A program made the translations under genes and the position numbers. From Lactobacillus crispatus (GTDB lineage Bacteria; Bacillota; Bacilli; Lactobacillales; Lactobacillaceae): a DNA stretch of 64,000 bases. The stretch lies in the NCBI RefSeq assembly GCF_018987235.1, contig NZ_CP072197.1, positions 620,001 to 684,000 on the forward strand. Direction: 5' to 3'. The notes under the pieces were generated by a model. The model was not told where the DNA came from. It did not search any database and saw nothing but the letters and a program-made list of their open reading frames with translations. This document shows positions 1 to 7,039 of this stretch, piece by piece. Position 1 is the stretch's first letter; each line of letters starts with the position of its first letter.

Positions 1-689
1 GTAAAAGTTGGACTAATTATCCTGATTCATATTTTAATTTAGGTGATGGGACGTATTTAAAGTCTAATAACGTTAATACCATGAATGGAAAAGGCGTTTT
101 GAAGCTGAATGCTAACACTGCTATTTATAATAAGAATGGTAAGCGTATTAGCTTTAATGGACAACAGGTTTTTCCTAAATACTCAATTATAAATTATGCT
201 GGTAAGCGTCGCACTAAGACACAAACTGACGATTACTATTACACAAACTTAAGTGGTAGTAAATCATATGCAATTAAGAATTATAAGATTAAAGGTCAAG
301 ACTATTATTACATTGGCAGAGGTGCTTATATCAAGGCAATGAATGTTGGTCGCATCAATGGCAATCCGGTATTTCGTGATGGCGGTGCAACTACGATTGT
401 TCCGCAGACAGATTTGTACATCTATAATTCTAAATTAAAGAAGACCAAACAATCTGTTAAGAAAGGACAAAAGATTAGAGCTTTAGATCCAGTTGTTCTT
501 GGTAGTGGTGATATTGCCCAACTATTTTACAGAATTAAGGGAACATCTAACTATGTTTCCTGGGGTGATTATAGTGAGTATGGTTTTGAAGATGATGAGC
601 ACGTGGGCTACTTCAACTTTCGTGTTAGATTAAATCCTGTTAAAACTATTGAAAATGCCGCTACACGGGCCGCTGAAGAATCAGATTAA
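1..689 (+). CDS. SLAP-domain surface protein, 5'-truncated by the window edge
   Basis: The reading frame is open from base 3 to the stop at 687-689, and the first internal ATG (81) is not the real start because the frame continues upstream. The visible ~228 residues hold an SLAP-like segment (AIYNKNGKR, later YYYIGRGAYIKAMNVG) and a second beta-rich repeat starting near TDLYIYNSKLKK. SLAP (S-layer protein A) domains attach exported lactobacillus proteins non-covalently to the cell wall. The protein is rich in Lys and Tyr, as usual for this class. Its N-terminal part and signal peptide lie outside the window, so the specific role is unknown. Confidence 0.8.
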   Translation, partial: KSWTNYPDSYFNLGDGTYLKSNNVNTMNGKGVLKLNANTAIYNKNGKRISFNGQQVFPKYSIINYAGKRRTKTQTDDYYYTNLSGSKSYAIKNYKIKGQDYYYIGRGAYIKAMNVGRINGNPVFRDGGATTIVPQTDLYIYNSKLKKTKQSVKKGQKIRALDPVVLGSGDIAQLFYRIKGTSNYVSWGDYSEYGFEDDEHVGYFNFRVRLNPVKTIENAATRAAEESD

Positions 690-701
690 TTGGGAGTGAA
701 G

Positions 702-728
702 ACGTTATCCATTTGGATAGCGTTTTTA
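702..728 (+). terminator. Rho-independent terminator of the SLAP gene
   Basis: The hairpin ACGTTATCC / GGATAGCGT has a 4-nt loop and one G-T wobble, and is followed by TTTTT. It lies 13 bases after the stop codon. Confidence 0.8.
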
Positions 729-781
729 TTAGATTATGAAAAATAATTAATCTGAAGTGTCTAGGAAAACTCTAAAAATTG

Positions 782-832
782 AAAACTCCTACTAAATCTT
801 GGCATAATAAGCCTTGATATAGTAGGAGTTTT
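782..832. terminator. Perfect 13-bp inverted repeat, probable bidirectional terminator
   Basis: AAAACTCCTACTA (782-794) and TAGTAGGAGTTTT (820-832) are exact reverse complements. The 25-nt loop contains a smaller GGC/GCC hairpin, and T-rich runs follow on both strands. It separates the SLAP gene from convergent prdX. It could also be the end of a lost insertion sequence, but no transposase remnant is visible. Confidence 0.6.
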
Positions 833-896
833 GTTTTGATTTAAAGCCAAAAATCGATTAAAAATAGCTTTTTCTCAGATACAAACTTAATTTTTT

Positions 897-1385
897 CTAT
901 AGAGATCTTTCTTCAAACAAATGACCATAGGAACTTAAAATTCTAGCTAAATCCGTCCAAGTAAGACTGATAGTTTTGGTATTATCATTGGGATGGACGC
1001 CAACATAATTATTTTCCTCCATGGCCGCTTGGTCCACAATCAAGGGAATAGTGTTGCTAGAATCATTGAGTAAGTTAAAGGGTGAAACCGTACCAGATTT
1101 AACCTTGAGTTTTTCCTCAAGTTCATCTTCTGAAGCAAAAGTTAGACTAGGAGAAAGTAATTCACTTTGTGCTTTTTTCCAGTCAACTTTTTTATTCTCA
1201 GGCAACATGAGTAAATAATAATTTTTTCCGTTACGCGATTTAATAAAAAGATTCTTGCATTTAGCAAAATCTTTGTCTTTTAGGTATTTATCTGCTTCCT
1301 CACTTGTATAAACTGCTGGGTGAGAAAAGACTTGATAGCTAATATCATGGTCGTCTAAAAGTTGTAGTATTTCTTGAGTGTTCAT
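897..1385 (-). CDS. prdX: YbaK/ProX-type aminoacyl-tRNA deacylase (PrdX-like)
   Basis: This 162-residue protein starts at the ATG at 1385, preceded by AGGAG; the longer open frame upstream runs inside yidC and is not coding. The YbaK/EbsC fold signature is visible (FSHPAVYTSEEA, CKNLFIKSRNGKNYYLL, a C-terminal YVGVHPNDN...ISL). PrdX/ProX proteins hydrolyse mischarged Ala-tRNA(Pro) or related species in trans, a cytosolic proofreading role. The gene lies just after the yidC terminator and has its own ribosome binding site. The exact tRNA substrate is inferred from the family. Confidence 0.85.
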   Translation of the reverse strand: MNTQEILQLLDDHDISYQVFSHPAVYTSEEADKYLKDKDFAKCKNLFIKSRNGKNYYLLMLPENKKVDWKKAQSELLSPSLTFASEDELEEKLKVKSGTVSPFNLLNDSSNTIPLIVDQAAMEENNYVGVHPNDNTKTISLTWTDLARILSSYGHLFEERSL

Positions 1386-1400
1386 TTTTACTCCTAACAA

Positions 1401-1428
1401 AAAATCAGGAATTTGATCCTGATTTTTT
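1401..1428. terminator. Terminator between yidC and prdX
   Basis: AAATCAGGA / TCCTGATTT forms a 9-bp stem with a short loop, flanked by A and T tracts. It follows the yidC stop on the minus strand and is only 16 bases upstream of the prdX start, so prdX may be expressed by read-through. Confidence 0.75.
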
Positions 1429-1431
1429 TCA

Positions 1432-2397
1432 TTATTTACGTTTTTGTTTACCTTTGTTGCGGTTACGTAGGTTTTGGTGTAGTTCTTTCTTAGCTTCAGT
1501 TGTAGCCTTGCTTTGACCGCTATTGGAGTTAAACAAAGCATCCACTTTTTCTTTAGTAATAACAGTTTCAATTGGCTTATCTTTTAGTTCATCAGCAATA
1601 TGCTTCTTAACACTAGGTGTAAGGACAAAGGTAACGATTACTTGTTGGATAATCATTACTAAGTTACCAGCAGCCCAGTAAAGAGCTAAGGCACCAGAGA
1701 AGGATAAACTGAAGAACAAAGTCATAATTGGGTTAACAATCATCATTGATTGCATGGTCTTCTTTTGTTCTTCTGGAATACCAATTAGTGAGATATAACC
1801 TTGAATAACGGTAAAGACAGTCGCAATAATGGCTAAAACAACAGATTTGGAACTTAGAGAAATACCAAAGAATTTGGATTGTGCCAATTGAGGTGAATAG
1901 AATACCGCTTGATAAATTCCCCACATAATTGGTAACTGAATAATTAATGGCAAGCAGCCCATTCCACCAGTTAATGAAACTTGGTTTTTAGAGTAAAGCT
2001 CTCTTTGCCAAGTTGATAAAGTCATTTGTTGGTCAGGGGTGATCCCCTTGTGTCTCATTGCATTTTGAATCAACTTCATTTGCGGTTGCAGACGAGCCAT
2101 TTTTTCCTGTTGACGTACACTCTTGTTTTGCTGTACTAACATCAATGGCATCAAGATTACACGTACAACTACCGTAATAATCACGATTCCCCAACCAGCA
2201 CCATTATCGCCGCCAATCATGTGCGCGGTTTGAATCATGATATTTTGTAAAGGTCGGCCTAACCATTGGTAAACCCAACCGTAAATACCGCTGTGCGGTG
2301 CAACGTGTGGATCAGTTGTTGCCCCACAGGCACTTAATACAAGAGTAGCTACTGCTAATAAAGCCAGTACTCCAGCGTATCTTTTAATTTTTTTCAT
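1432..2397 (-). CDS. yidC: Membrane protein insertase YidC/Oxa1 (lipoprotein form)
   Basis: A 321-residue YidC/SpoIIIJ-type insertase that places proteins into the cytoplasmic membrane, alone or with SecYEG. It begins with a lipoprotein signal peptide ending LSAC (Cys24), followed by a short external stretch and about five hydrophobic segments (IVIITVVVRVILMPL, LIIQLPIMWGIYQAVFY, and others). The C-terminal tail is very basic (RNRNKGKQKRK), as expected for ribosome contact. The length is normal. It follows acyP on the same strand with a 43-base gap, a conserved Firmicute pairing. Gram-positives often carry two copies; which one this is cannot be told here. Confidence 0.95.
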   Translation of the reverse strand: MKKIKRYAGVLALLAVATLVLSACGATTDPHVAPHSGIYGWVYQWLGRPLQNIMIQTAHMIGGDNGAGWGIVIITVVVRVILMPLMLVQQNKSVRQQEKMARLQPQMKLIQNAMRHKGITPDQQMTLSTWQRELYSKNQVSLTGGMGCLPLIIQLPIMWGIYQAVFYSPQLAQSKFFGISLSSKSVVLAIIATVFTVIQGYISLIGIPEEQKKTMQSMMIVNPIMTLFFSLSFSGALALYWAAGNLVMIIQQVIVTFVLTPSVKKHIADELKDKPIETVITKEKVDALFNSNSGQSKATTEAKKELHQNLRNRNKGKQKRK

Positions 2398-2440
2398 TTA
2401 AATAAATCACCACTTAATTTCTATCTAAAAATGTATGTCT

Positions 2441-2713
2441 CTAATATAATACATGAAAATCATGCATTTTTTCTACACCTGGAACCGATTCTTGACTAAT
2501 ATTTTGAATTTGGGCAAATCCAGATGCAGTAGGTAGTTTTTCAATAAAGCGGTCGATTTTATCACTGTCTGCTTGTAAATAGATTGTAACGGTACCATCT
2601 GCATTATTTTTAACAGTGCCAGGAATACCCATCTTGTTAGCTAATGCCATGGTTGACCAACGAAAGCCAACGCCTTGAACTAAGCCTGAACAAATTAATT
2701 TTCTTGTTTCCAT
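2441..2713 (-). CDS. acyP: Acylphosphatase
   Basis: A 90-residue protein with the acylphosphatase signature near the N-terminus, CSGLVQGVGFRWST, containing the phosphate-binding loop and catalytic Arg, and the conserved KNNADGTV with catalytic Asn. It hydrolyses the carboxyl-phosphate bond of acyl phosphates in the cytosol. It is the first gene of an acyP-yidC unit, divergent from the rRNA methyltransferase. The ribosome binding site GGGAG lies upstream of the ATG at 2713. The length is typical for the family. Confidence 0.95.
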   Translation of the reverse strand: METRKLICSGLVQGVGFRWSTMALANKMGIPGTVKNNADGTVTIYLQADSDKIDRFIEKLPTASGFAQIQNISQESVPGVEKMHDFHVLY

Positions 2714-2812
2714 TTTTATCTCCCTTATTTAAATTAAGTTCAATTTTGATTTTAGCATGATCAAAACAGATTATCAGTTATAATAGGTCTTGAATGTAAA
2801 AAGGAGAAAATT

Positions 2813-3580
2813 ATGCAACAGATTAGTTCAGTTAATAATGCAACAATTAAGAAATTAGCCAAATTAAAGCAAAAAAAATATCGTGATGATGAAGGTTTAT
2901 ATTTAATTGAAGGTTTTCACTTGTTTGAAGAAGCTTTAAAGGCTGGTAAAAAATATCAATATATTTTAGGAACCAAAGAAGCACTCGATCAAGCTGATAG
3001 CAATTATGAAGTTGACCTAAGTGGTAAAAATGTTTTGTTAATTAATAAAGCTATTGCGCGGCATTTAAGTTCAACTAAAAATTCACAGGAAATTTTTATG
3101 GTGTTAAAAATTGATCAACCAAAAGAATTTCCGTTTAACTATGGTAAATGGGTTTTGCTGGATAATTTAGCTGATCCAGGTAATGTCGGGACAATCATTA
3201 GAACTGCGGATGCAGCTGGCTTTGATGGAGTAATCCTTTCACCAGAGAGTGCTGACTTATACAATCCTAAGACGCAACGAGCAATGCAGGGCAGCCAATT
3301 CCACATCGATTTAATTAAACGTGATTTGGCTGACGTAATCACTGATTTTCAAGCTGCTGCTATTCCAGTTTATGCTTCAATGCTTGACCGCTCAGCTAAG
3401 CAATTACCTGATTTTGAAAAGGTACCTCAATTAGCGTTGATCATTGGTAATGAAGCACATGGTGTCAGCCCAACCATTGCTTCTTTGGCTGATGAAAAGC
3501 TCTATATTCCAATTAAAGGACAAGCTGAATCACTCAATGCCGCTGTCGCAGCCGGGATTATGATTTATCACTTTGCTTAG
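2813..3580 (+). CDS. TrmH/SpoU-family RNA 2'-O-methyltransferase
   Basis: This 255-residue protein has an N-terminal substrate-binding domain (residues ~1-95, containing EGFHLFEEAL) and a C-terminal SPOUT knot. The three SPOUT motifs are visible: LADPGNVGTIIRTADA, LIIGNEAHGVS and LYIPIKGQAESLNAAVAAGI. Members methylate ribose in 23S rRNA or tRNA using S-adenosylmethionine. The start is backed by AAGGAG six bases upstream, and a TATAAT at 2779-2784 is a plausible -10. The gene pair acyP / TrmH-type methyltransferase back to back is common in lactobacilli. The RNA target is not determined. Confidence 0.9.
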   Translation: MQQISSVNNATIKKLAKLKQKKYRDDEGLYLIEGFHLFEEALKAGKKYQYILGTKEALDQADSNYEVDLSGKNVLLINKAIARHLSSTKNSQEIFMVLKIDQPKEFPFNYGKWVLLDNLADPGNVGTIIRTADAAGFDGVILSPESADLYNPKTQRAMQGSQFHIDLIKRDLADVITDFQAAAIPVYASMLDRSAKQLPDFEKVPQLALIIGNEAHGVSPTIASLADEKLYIPIKGQAESLNAAVAAGIMIYHFA

Positions 3581-3583
3581 CAC

Positions 3584-3612
3584 TTGTAATTAGTAAGTGA
3601 ATTTACTATAAT
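3584..3612 (+). promoter_or_regulatory. hxlR promoter with inverted-repeat operator in the spacer
   Basis: TTGTAA (3584-3589) and TATAAT (3607-3612) are 17 bases apart. The spacer contains TAGTAA-N6-TTACTA (3591-3608), an inverted repeat resembling the TACT/AGTA half-sites known for HxlR/YodB-family proteins, which suggests autoregulation (inference). Confidence 0.7.
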
Positions 3613-3687
3613 AATGTTAGTAATACTGAAAAATATTTTATATAATATTATTTTTACAGGGATTATATAATTATGGAGGGACTTACG

Positions 3688-4038
3688 ATGCAAGAAGTTA
3701 AAGAAAAAAAGGATACAGCTCCTTGTAAACCAGAAGATTATGAGTTGTGCTGTCACTTTGTTGGTGCTTTTAAGATTATTGGCAAAAAGTGGAATGGTTT
3801 AATTATTAGTTCACTTTGTGATACCCAAGATATGCGTTTTAAAGATTTAGCACGAACGATTGAGGCATGTAGTGATCGAGTACTCGTTGAACGTTTGAAG
3901 GAACTAGAAAAAGAAGATATCGTCAAGCGTAGTGTTGATCAGAATACCGGCATCATTTTATATGGTTTAACTAAAAAAGGTGCTGAACTTAAGCCAGTTT
4001 TTGACCAAGTACATAATTGGGCTGACAAATGGGCTTAG
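3688..4038 (+). CDS. HxlR-family winged-helix regulator with N-terminal cysteines
   Basis: A 116-residue HxlR-type protein. The start was set at the ATG at 3688, which has GGAGGG just upstream; an in-frame ATG at 3673 precedes that site and is less likely. The HxlR fold is clear: IIGKKWNGLIISSL, MRFKDLARTIEACSDRVLVERLKELE and a C-terminal wing (GIILYGLTKKGAEL). Cysteines sit at positions 13, 20 and 21. In the family, N-terminal Cys residues often sense thiol-reactive compounds or disulfide stress (YodB, HypR). It lies upstream of a cysteine-rich leader ORF and an amino-acid ABC transporter whose promoter shares its half-sites, so it probably controls them. The ligand or signal is unknown. Confidence 0.88.
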   Translation: MQEVKEKKDTAPCKPEDYELCCHFVGAFKIIGKKWNGLIISSLCDTQDMRFKDLARTIEACSDRVLVERLKELEKEDIVKRSVDQNTGIILYGLTKKGAELKPVFDQVHNWADKWA

Positions 4039-4042
4039 GGTA

Positions 4043-4080
4043 TTGACATTAAGTAAGAAAAAAAGTATATTACTTAATGT
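4043..4080 (+). promoter_or_regulatory. Strong promoter with 11-bp inverted-repeat operator (leader/ABC transporter operon)
   Basis: TTGACA (4043-4048) and TATATT (4066-4071) are 17 bases apart. ACATTAAGTAA (4046-4056) and TTACTTAATGT (4070-4080) are perfect inverted arms covering both promoter boxes. They share the AGTAA/TTACT core of the hxlR operator, so HxlR control is likely. An RBS (AAAGGAG) and ATG follow at 4111-4126, directly before the IS256 insertion. Confidence 0.75.
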
Positions 4081-4128
4081 AAGTTGCTTATTTAAAATAA
4101 GACAAGATGAAAGGAGTACGAAAATGGA

Positions 4129-5500
4129 GAGACTGTAAAATAGTTTGTGTAAGGATGAATGATTCCTTAAATTTATTTCTTTAAACATTAGAAAAAGGAG
4201 TTCCTTTCTCGTATGATTGGTTTGAACAAAAAAACACATACAGAAAGAAGAACTCCTTCATGAATGATTTTACCAAAGATTTTGCTCAAGCTCTATTCAA
4301 TCCAGACAAAATAAATGATTTATTGCGCAAAGAGCTACAACAGGCTGTTAATAACTTGCTAGAAGCTGAGTTGACTGCCTTTCTAGGCTATGATCCCTAT
4401 GCCAGAAATGGCTGGAATACTGGCAATTCTAGAAATGGTGCTTATTTCCGCAAGGTTGATACCCAGTTTGGACCAATTGAAGTGCAAGTGCCTCGAGACC
4501 GCAACGGTCAGTTTCATCAGCACACGCTGCCTGACTACAAGCAGCACTCTGATGTTTTGGAAAGCACGATTATCAAGCTATACTCCAAAGGCGTAACTAC
4601 CAGAGAAATCGCTGACTTGATTGAGAAAATGTATGGCAGTCATTATAGTCCAGCTCAAGTATCAAATATTTCCAAGCAGATGCTCCCCAAGATTGAGGCT
4701 TATCACAAGCGCAAGCTAAGCGACAAGTTTTTCTGTGTCTATTTGGATGCGACATACCTTCCTTTGCGCCGAGAAACGTTTGAGCGTGAAGCAGTATATA
4801 TTGCCATTGGCATTAAACCTAATGGACATAAGGAAGTCATTGACTACTGCATTGCTCCTAGTGAGAACATTGAAGTTTGGACAGAGATGCTTCAAAACAT
4901 GAAGTCCAGAGGCTTGAAGCAAGTTGAGCTTTTTCTTTCTGATGGTGTTGTTGGCATGAAAACAGCCTTGGCCAGGACTTATCCTAAAGCTCATTTTCAA
5001 CGCTGCCTGGTTCATGTCATGCGCAATATCTGCGCTAAAGTACGCGTCGACGATCGTGAAAAGATCATGAACGAATTCAAGCAGATACATCAACAGACAA
5101 GCAAAAAAGAAGCTGCAGCTGTCTTGCACAAATTCTATGCCAAATGGAATAAAGCTTATAGCCATGTCATCAAAGGTTTGAAGGAAATTGAGCCCGATCT
5201 GCTAGTCTTCTACAATTATCCCAAACAAATCAGAGCTTCAATTTATTCAACCAATATGATTGAATCCTTTAACAACGTCATCAAGCGTAAAGCTAAGCCT
5301 AAGGCAGAATTTCCAACTGAACAGTCGCTTGATGCATTTATTGGCATCCAGGCAATGAGCTACAATGACCGTTATTTCAATCGAATTCATAAAGGCTTTG
5401 GTCAGGTTCAGGACACCTTAGAATCCTACTTTGATTAAATAAATAATTAAAAAATCAATTTACGAGAAAGATCTATTTACACAAAAGATTTGACAGTTTC
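4129..5500 (+). mobile_element. IS256-family insertion sequence, complete, 1372 bp
   Basis: The terminal inverted repeats start GAGACTGTAAAAT at 4129 and, read from the right end, GAAACTGTCAAAT at 5500, matching over about 24 bases with a few mismatches. An exact 8-bp target duplication, AAAATGGA, flanks it (4121-4128 and 5501-5508), as expected for IS256. One transposase gene fills the element. The intact duplication and open transposase point to a fairly recent insertion. It split a short cysteine-rich leader ORF from its promoter and ribosome binding site. Confidence 0.95.
4260..5438 (+). CDS. IS256-family (mutator-type) transposase
   Basis: A 392-residue DDE transposase of normal length. 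The catalytic triad candidates are Asp163 (YLDATY), Asp228 (LSDGVVG) and Glu335 (NMIESFNN), with the family feature RCLVHVMRN between the second and third. The N-terminus (ELTAFLGYDPYARNGWNTGNSRNG) is also typical. It catalyses excision and insertion of the element. The start ATG lies 131 bases inside the left end. The frame is uninterrupted, so the enzyme is probably active. Confidence 0.95.
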   Translation: MNDFTKDFAQALFNPDKINDLLRKELQQAVNNLLEAELTAFLGYDPYARNGWNTGNSRNGAYFRKVDTQFGPIEVQVPRDRNGQFHQHTLPDYKQHSDVLESTIIKLYSKGVTTREIADLIEKMYGSHYSPAQVSNISKQMLPKIEAYHKRKLSDKFFCVYLDATYLPLRRETFEREAVYIAIGIKPNGHKEVIDYCIAPSENIEVWTEMLQNMKSRGLKQVELFLSDGVVGMKTALARTYPKAHFQRCLVHVMRNICAKVRVDDREKIMNEFKQIHQQTSKKEAAAVLHKFYAKWNKAYSHVIKGLKEIEPDLLVFYNYPKQIRASIYSTNMIESFNNVIKRKAKPKAEFPTEQSLDAFIGIQAMSYNDRYFNRIHKGFGQVQDTLESYFD

Positions 5501-5503
5501 AAA

Positions 5504-5605
5504 ATGGAATTTTTAAGTATGAGAAATGTTAATACTGACTGTTGTTCTTGTGTATCTAACATTGCTTTTAATACTCAAGAATTCAGTTTGCGTATGCCTA
5601 AATAG
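5504..5605 (+). CDS. Cysteine-rich 33-residue leader peptide ORF, cut off from its promoter by IS256
   Basis: Removing the IS and one target copy rejoins AAAGGAG and ATG (4124) with a 33-codon ORF ending at TAG 5603-5605. The peptide reads MEFLSMRN at its start and contains a cysteine cluster DCCSC (Cys13, 14, 16; codons TGT TGT TCT TGT at 5540-5551). Two terminator hairpins follow before the ABC transporter genes. This is the layout of a ribosome-dependent attenuator responding to charged tRNA(Cys), but that is inference. In the present sequence the right-hand copy has an ATG but no ribosome binding site, and the left-hand copy reads only four codons before TAA. It could alternatively be a small functional peptide. 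Confidence 0.55.
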   Translation: MEFLSMRNVNTDCCSCVSNIAFNTQEFSLRMPK

Positions 5606-5623
5606 CTTTAATTAGAAATAAGG

Positions 5624-5660
5624 AGATTTACGTCAACTGGAGTAGCGTAGATCTTTTTTT
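5624..5660 (+). terminator. First leader terminator / attenuator hairpin
   Basis: AGATTTACG (5624-5632) pairs with CGTAGATCT (5646-5654), with one G-U pair, followed by TTTTTT. It begins 18 bases after the leader ORF stop and lies upstream of the transporter genes, so it must be bypassed for them to be expressed. Confidence 0.75.
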
Positions 5661-5667
5661 ATTGTTT

Positions 5668-5698
5668 AAAGAGACCTATGAGAGTGGGTCTCTTTTTT
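5668..5698 (+). terminator. Second tandem terminator before the ABC transporter
   Basis: AAAGAGACC (5668-5676) pairs with GGTCTCTTT (5687-5695), followed by more T residues. With the hairpin just upstream it forms a double block in the leader. GGGGG, a ribosome binding site for the permease gene, follows. Confidence 0.75.
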
Positions 5699-5718
5699 GT
5701 GTGATTGGGGGATTTTTA

Positions 5719-6378
5719 ATGAATTGGACAATTATCCAACAAGCCTTGCCTGTGTTTGCTCGGGGATTTGAGCTAACGTTATGGCTTTCACTAGTTGGCA
5801 TTGTGGGCTCAATTATTGTGGGGATTATTGTCAGTCTGGTGCAATACTTTAAGGTGCCTGTATTAAGCCAAATTTTGACAGCATATGTTGAATTAGCTAG
5901 AAATACACCGCTTTTAATTCAACTTTTCTTTTTATATTATGCCTTTCCAGTAATTGGCTTAAAAATGTCCGCTGAGGTCTGCGGCATCATTGGCTTAATC
6001 TTTTTAGGTGGAGCATATATGGCTGAAGGCTTTACCGGTGGTTTTAATGGCGTAAGCCCTAGTCAGATTAATAGCGGTAAAGCATTAGGAATGAACAACT
6101 TACAATTAGCTCGCTATGTGGTTTTTCCACAAGGATTTAGCCTAAGCATGCCGGCTTTAACCGCCAATATTATTTTCTTAATTAAGGAAACCTCGATTTT
6201 TTCAGTAATTGCGATTCCGGAGTTAACTAATACAGCCCTTGACTTGATTGGGATGTATTACCATTCAAATGAATATTTATTGATGCTGGTAATTGCTTAT
6301 GCGATTATTTTGATTCCAATTATTTTATTATTAACTTGGCTTGAGAGGAGAGTACGGTATGCTTCATTCGGGGATTAA
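5719..6378 (+). CDS. Amino-acid ABC transporter permease (HisM-type), subunit 1
   Basis: A 219-residue polar amino-acid permease starting at ATG 5719 behind GGGGGA; the longer open frame overlaps the upstream terminator. There are about five hydrophobic segments. The early motif ELARNTPLLIQLFFLYYAFP and the EAA-type loop GKALGMNNLQLARYVVFPQGF are typical of the HisMQ/GlnP family. It forms the membrane channel with the next permease. The binding protein, two permeases and ATPase lie together. The Cys-rich leader suggests cystine as substrate, but sequence alone does not settle this. Confidence 0.85.
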   Translation: MNWTIIQQALPVFARGFELTLWLSLVGIVGSIIVGIIVSLVQYFKVPVLSQILTAYVELARNTPLLIQLFFLYYAFPVIGLKMSAEVCGIIGLIFLGGAYMAEGFTGGFNGVSPSQINSGKALGMNNLQLARYVVFPQGFSLSMPALTANIIFLIKETSIFSVIAIPELTNTALDLIGMYYHSNEYLLMLVIAYAIILIPIILLLTWLERRVRYASFGD

Positions 6379-7030
6379 TGTTTTGTTTGAAGGAAGTAAC
6401 TTTGCCCGTTTGATGGCAGGGCTATGGACCTCGATTTGGATTGCAGCTTTGTCACTAGTAATTGGCTTGGCTGTAGGAACAATTTTTGGTATTTTGAGAA
6501 CTTTTAAAAATCGTCCATTGCGTTTTGTTTTGCGGTTGTACTTAGAATTCTTCAGAATTGTGCCAACCGTAGTTTTACTGTATTTGGTTTATTATATTTT
6601 GCCAAGAAGCTTGCACGTCAATTGGCCAGCTACTTGGATGGCGGTATTAGCTTTCTCAATGTGGGTAGCTGCTGAGTTTAGCGATATTGTTCGTGGTGCA
6701 TTGGAATCAGTACCCAAAACGCAGCGTGAATCTGGCCTAGCACTGGGTCTAAATCGCCTGCAACTGTTCCGTTATGTCTTGTTGCCTCAAGCAGTTAAGT
6801 TAGAACTACCAGCAACAATCAACTTGGCTACTAGAGTAATTAAGACCACTTCTTTATTAATGATTATCAATATCATGGAAGTAATCAATGTCGGTCAACA
6901 AATCATTGAAGCAAATAATCAACAATATCCAGCTGGTGTGTTCTGGGTATATGGCTTTATCTTTATCTTGTATTTTATTTTGGATTATCCCTTGTCTGCA
7001 TGGGCAAAACGATTAACTGCTAAGAATTAG
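6359..7030 (+). CDS. Amino-acid ABC transporter permease, subunit 2
   Basis: A 223-residue HisMQ-type permease. ATG 6359 is chosen because GAGAGGAG lies just upstream; it overlaps the end of the first permease by 20 bases, implying translational coupling. Family motifs include YLEFFRIVPTVVLLYLVYYI and the cytoplasmic loop ESGLALGLNRLQLFRYVLLP that docks on the ATPase. It is about the same length as its partner, so the channel is probably a heterodimer. Confidence 0.85.
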   Translation: MLHSGINVLFEGSNFARLMAGLWTSIWIAALSLVIGLAVGTIFGILRTFKNRPLRFVLRLYLEFFRIVPTVVLLYLVYYILPRSLHVNWPATWMAVLAFSMWVAAEFSDIVRGALESVPKTQRESGLALGLNRLQLFRYVLLPQAVKLELPATINLATRVIKTTSLLMIINIMEVINVGQQIIEANNQQYPAGVFWVYGFIFILYFILDYPLSAWAKRLTAKN

Positions 7031-7039
7031 GTGAATGAA

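Noticed and set aside
1386..1571. 62-residue N-terminal extension of prdX overlapping yidC
   Set aside because: It lies inside yidC and across its terminator; AGGAG directly before the ATG at 1385 gives the real start.
4716..5165. 149-residue ORF on the minus strand inside the IS256 transposase
   Set aside because: It is opposite a clear transposase, with no ribosome binding site or family match.
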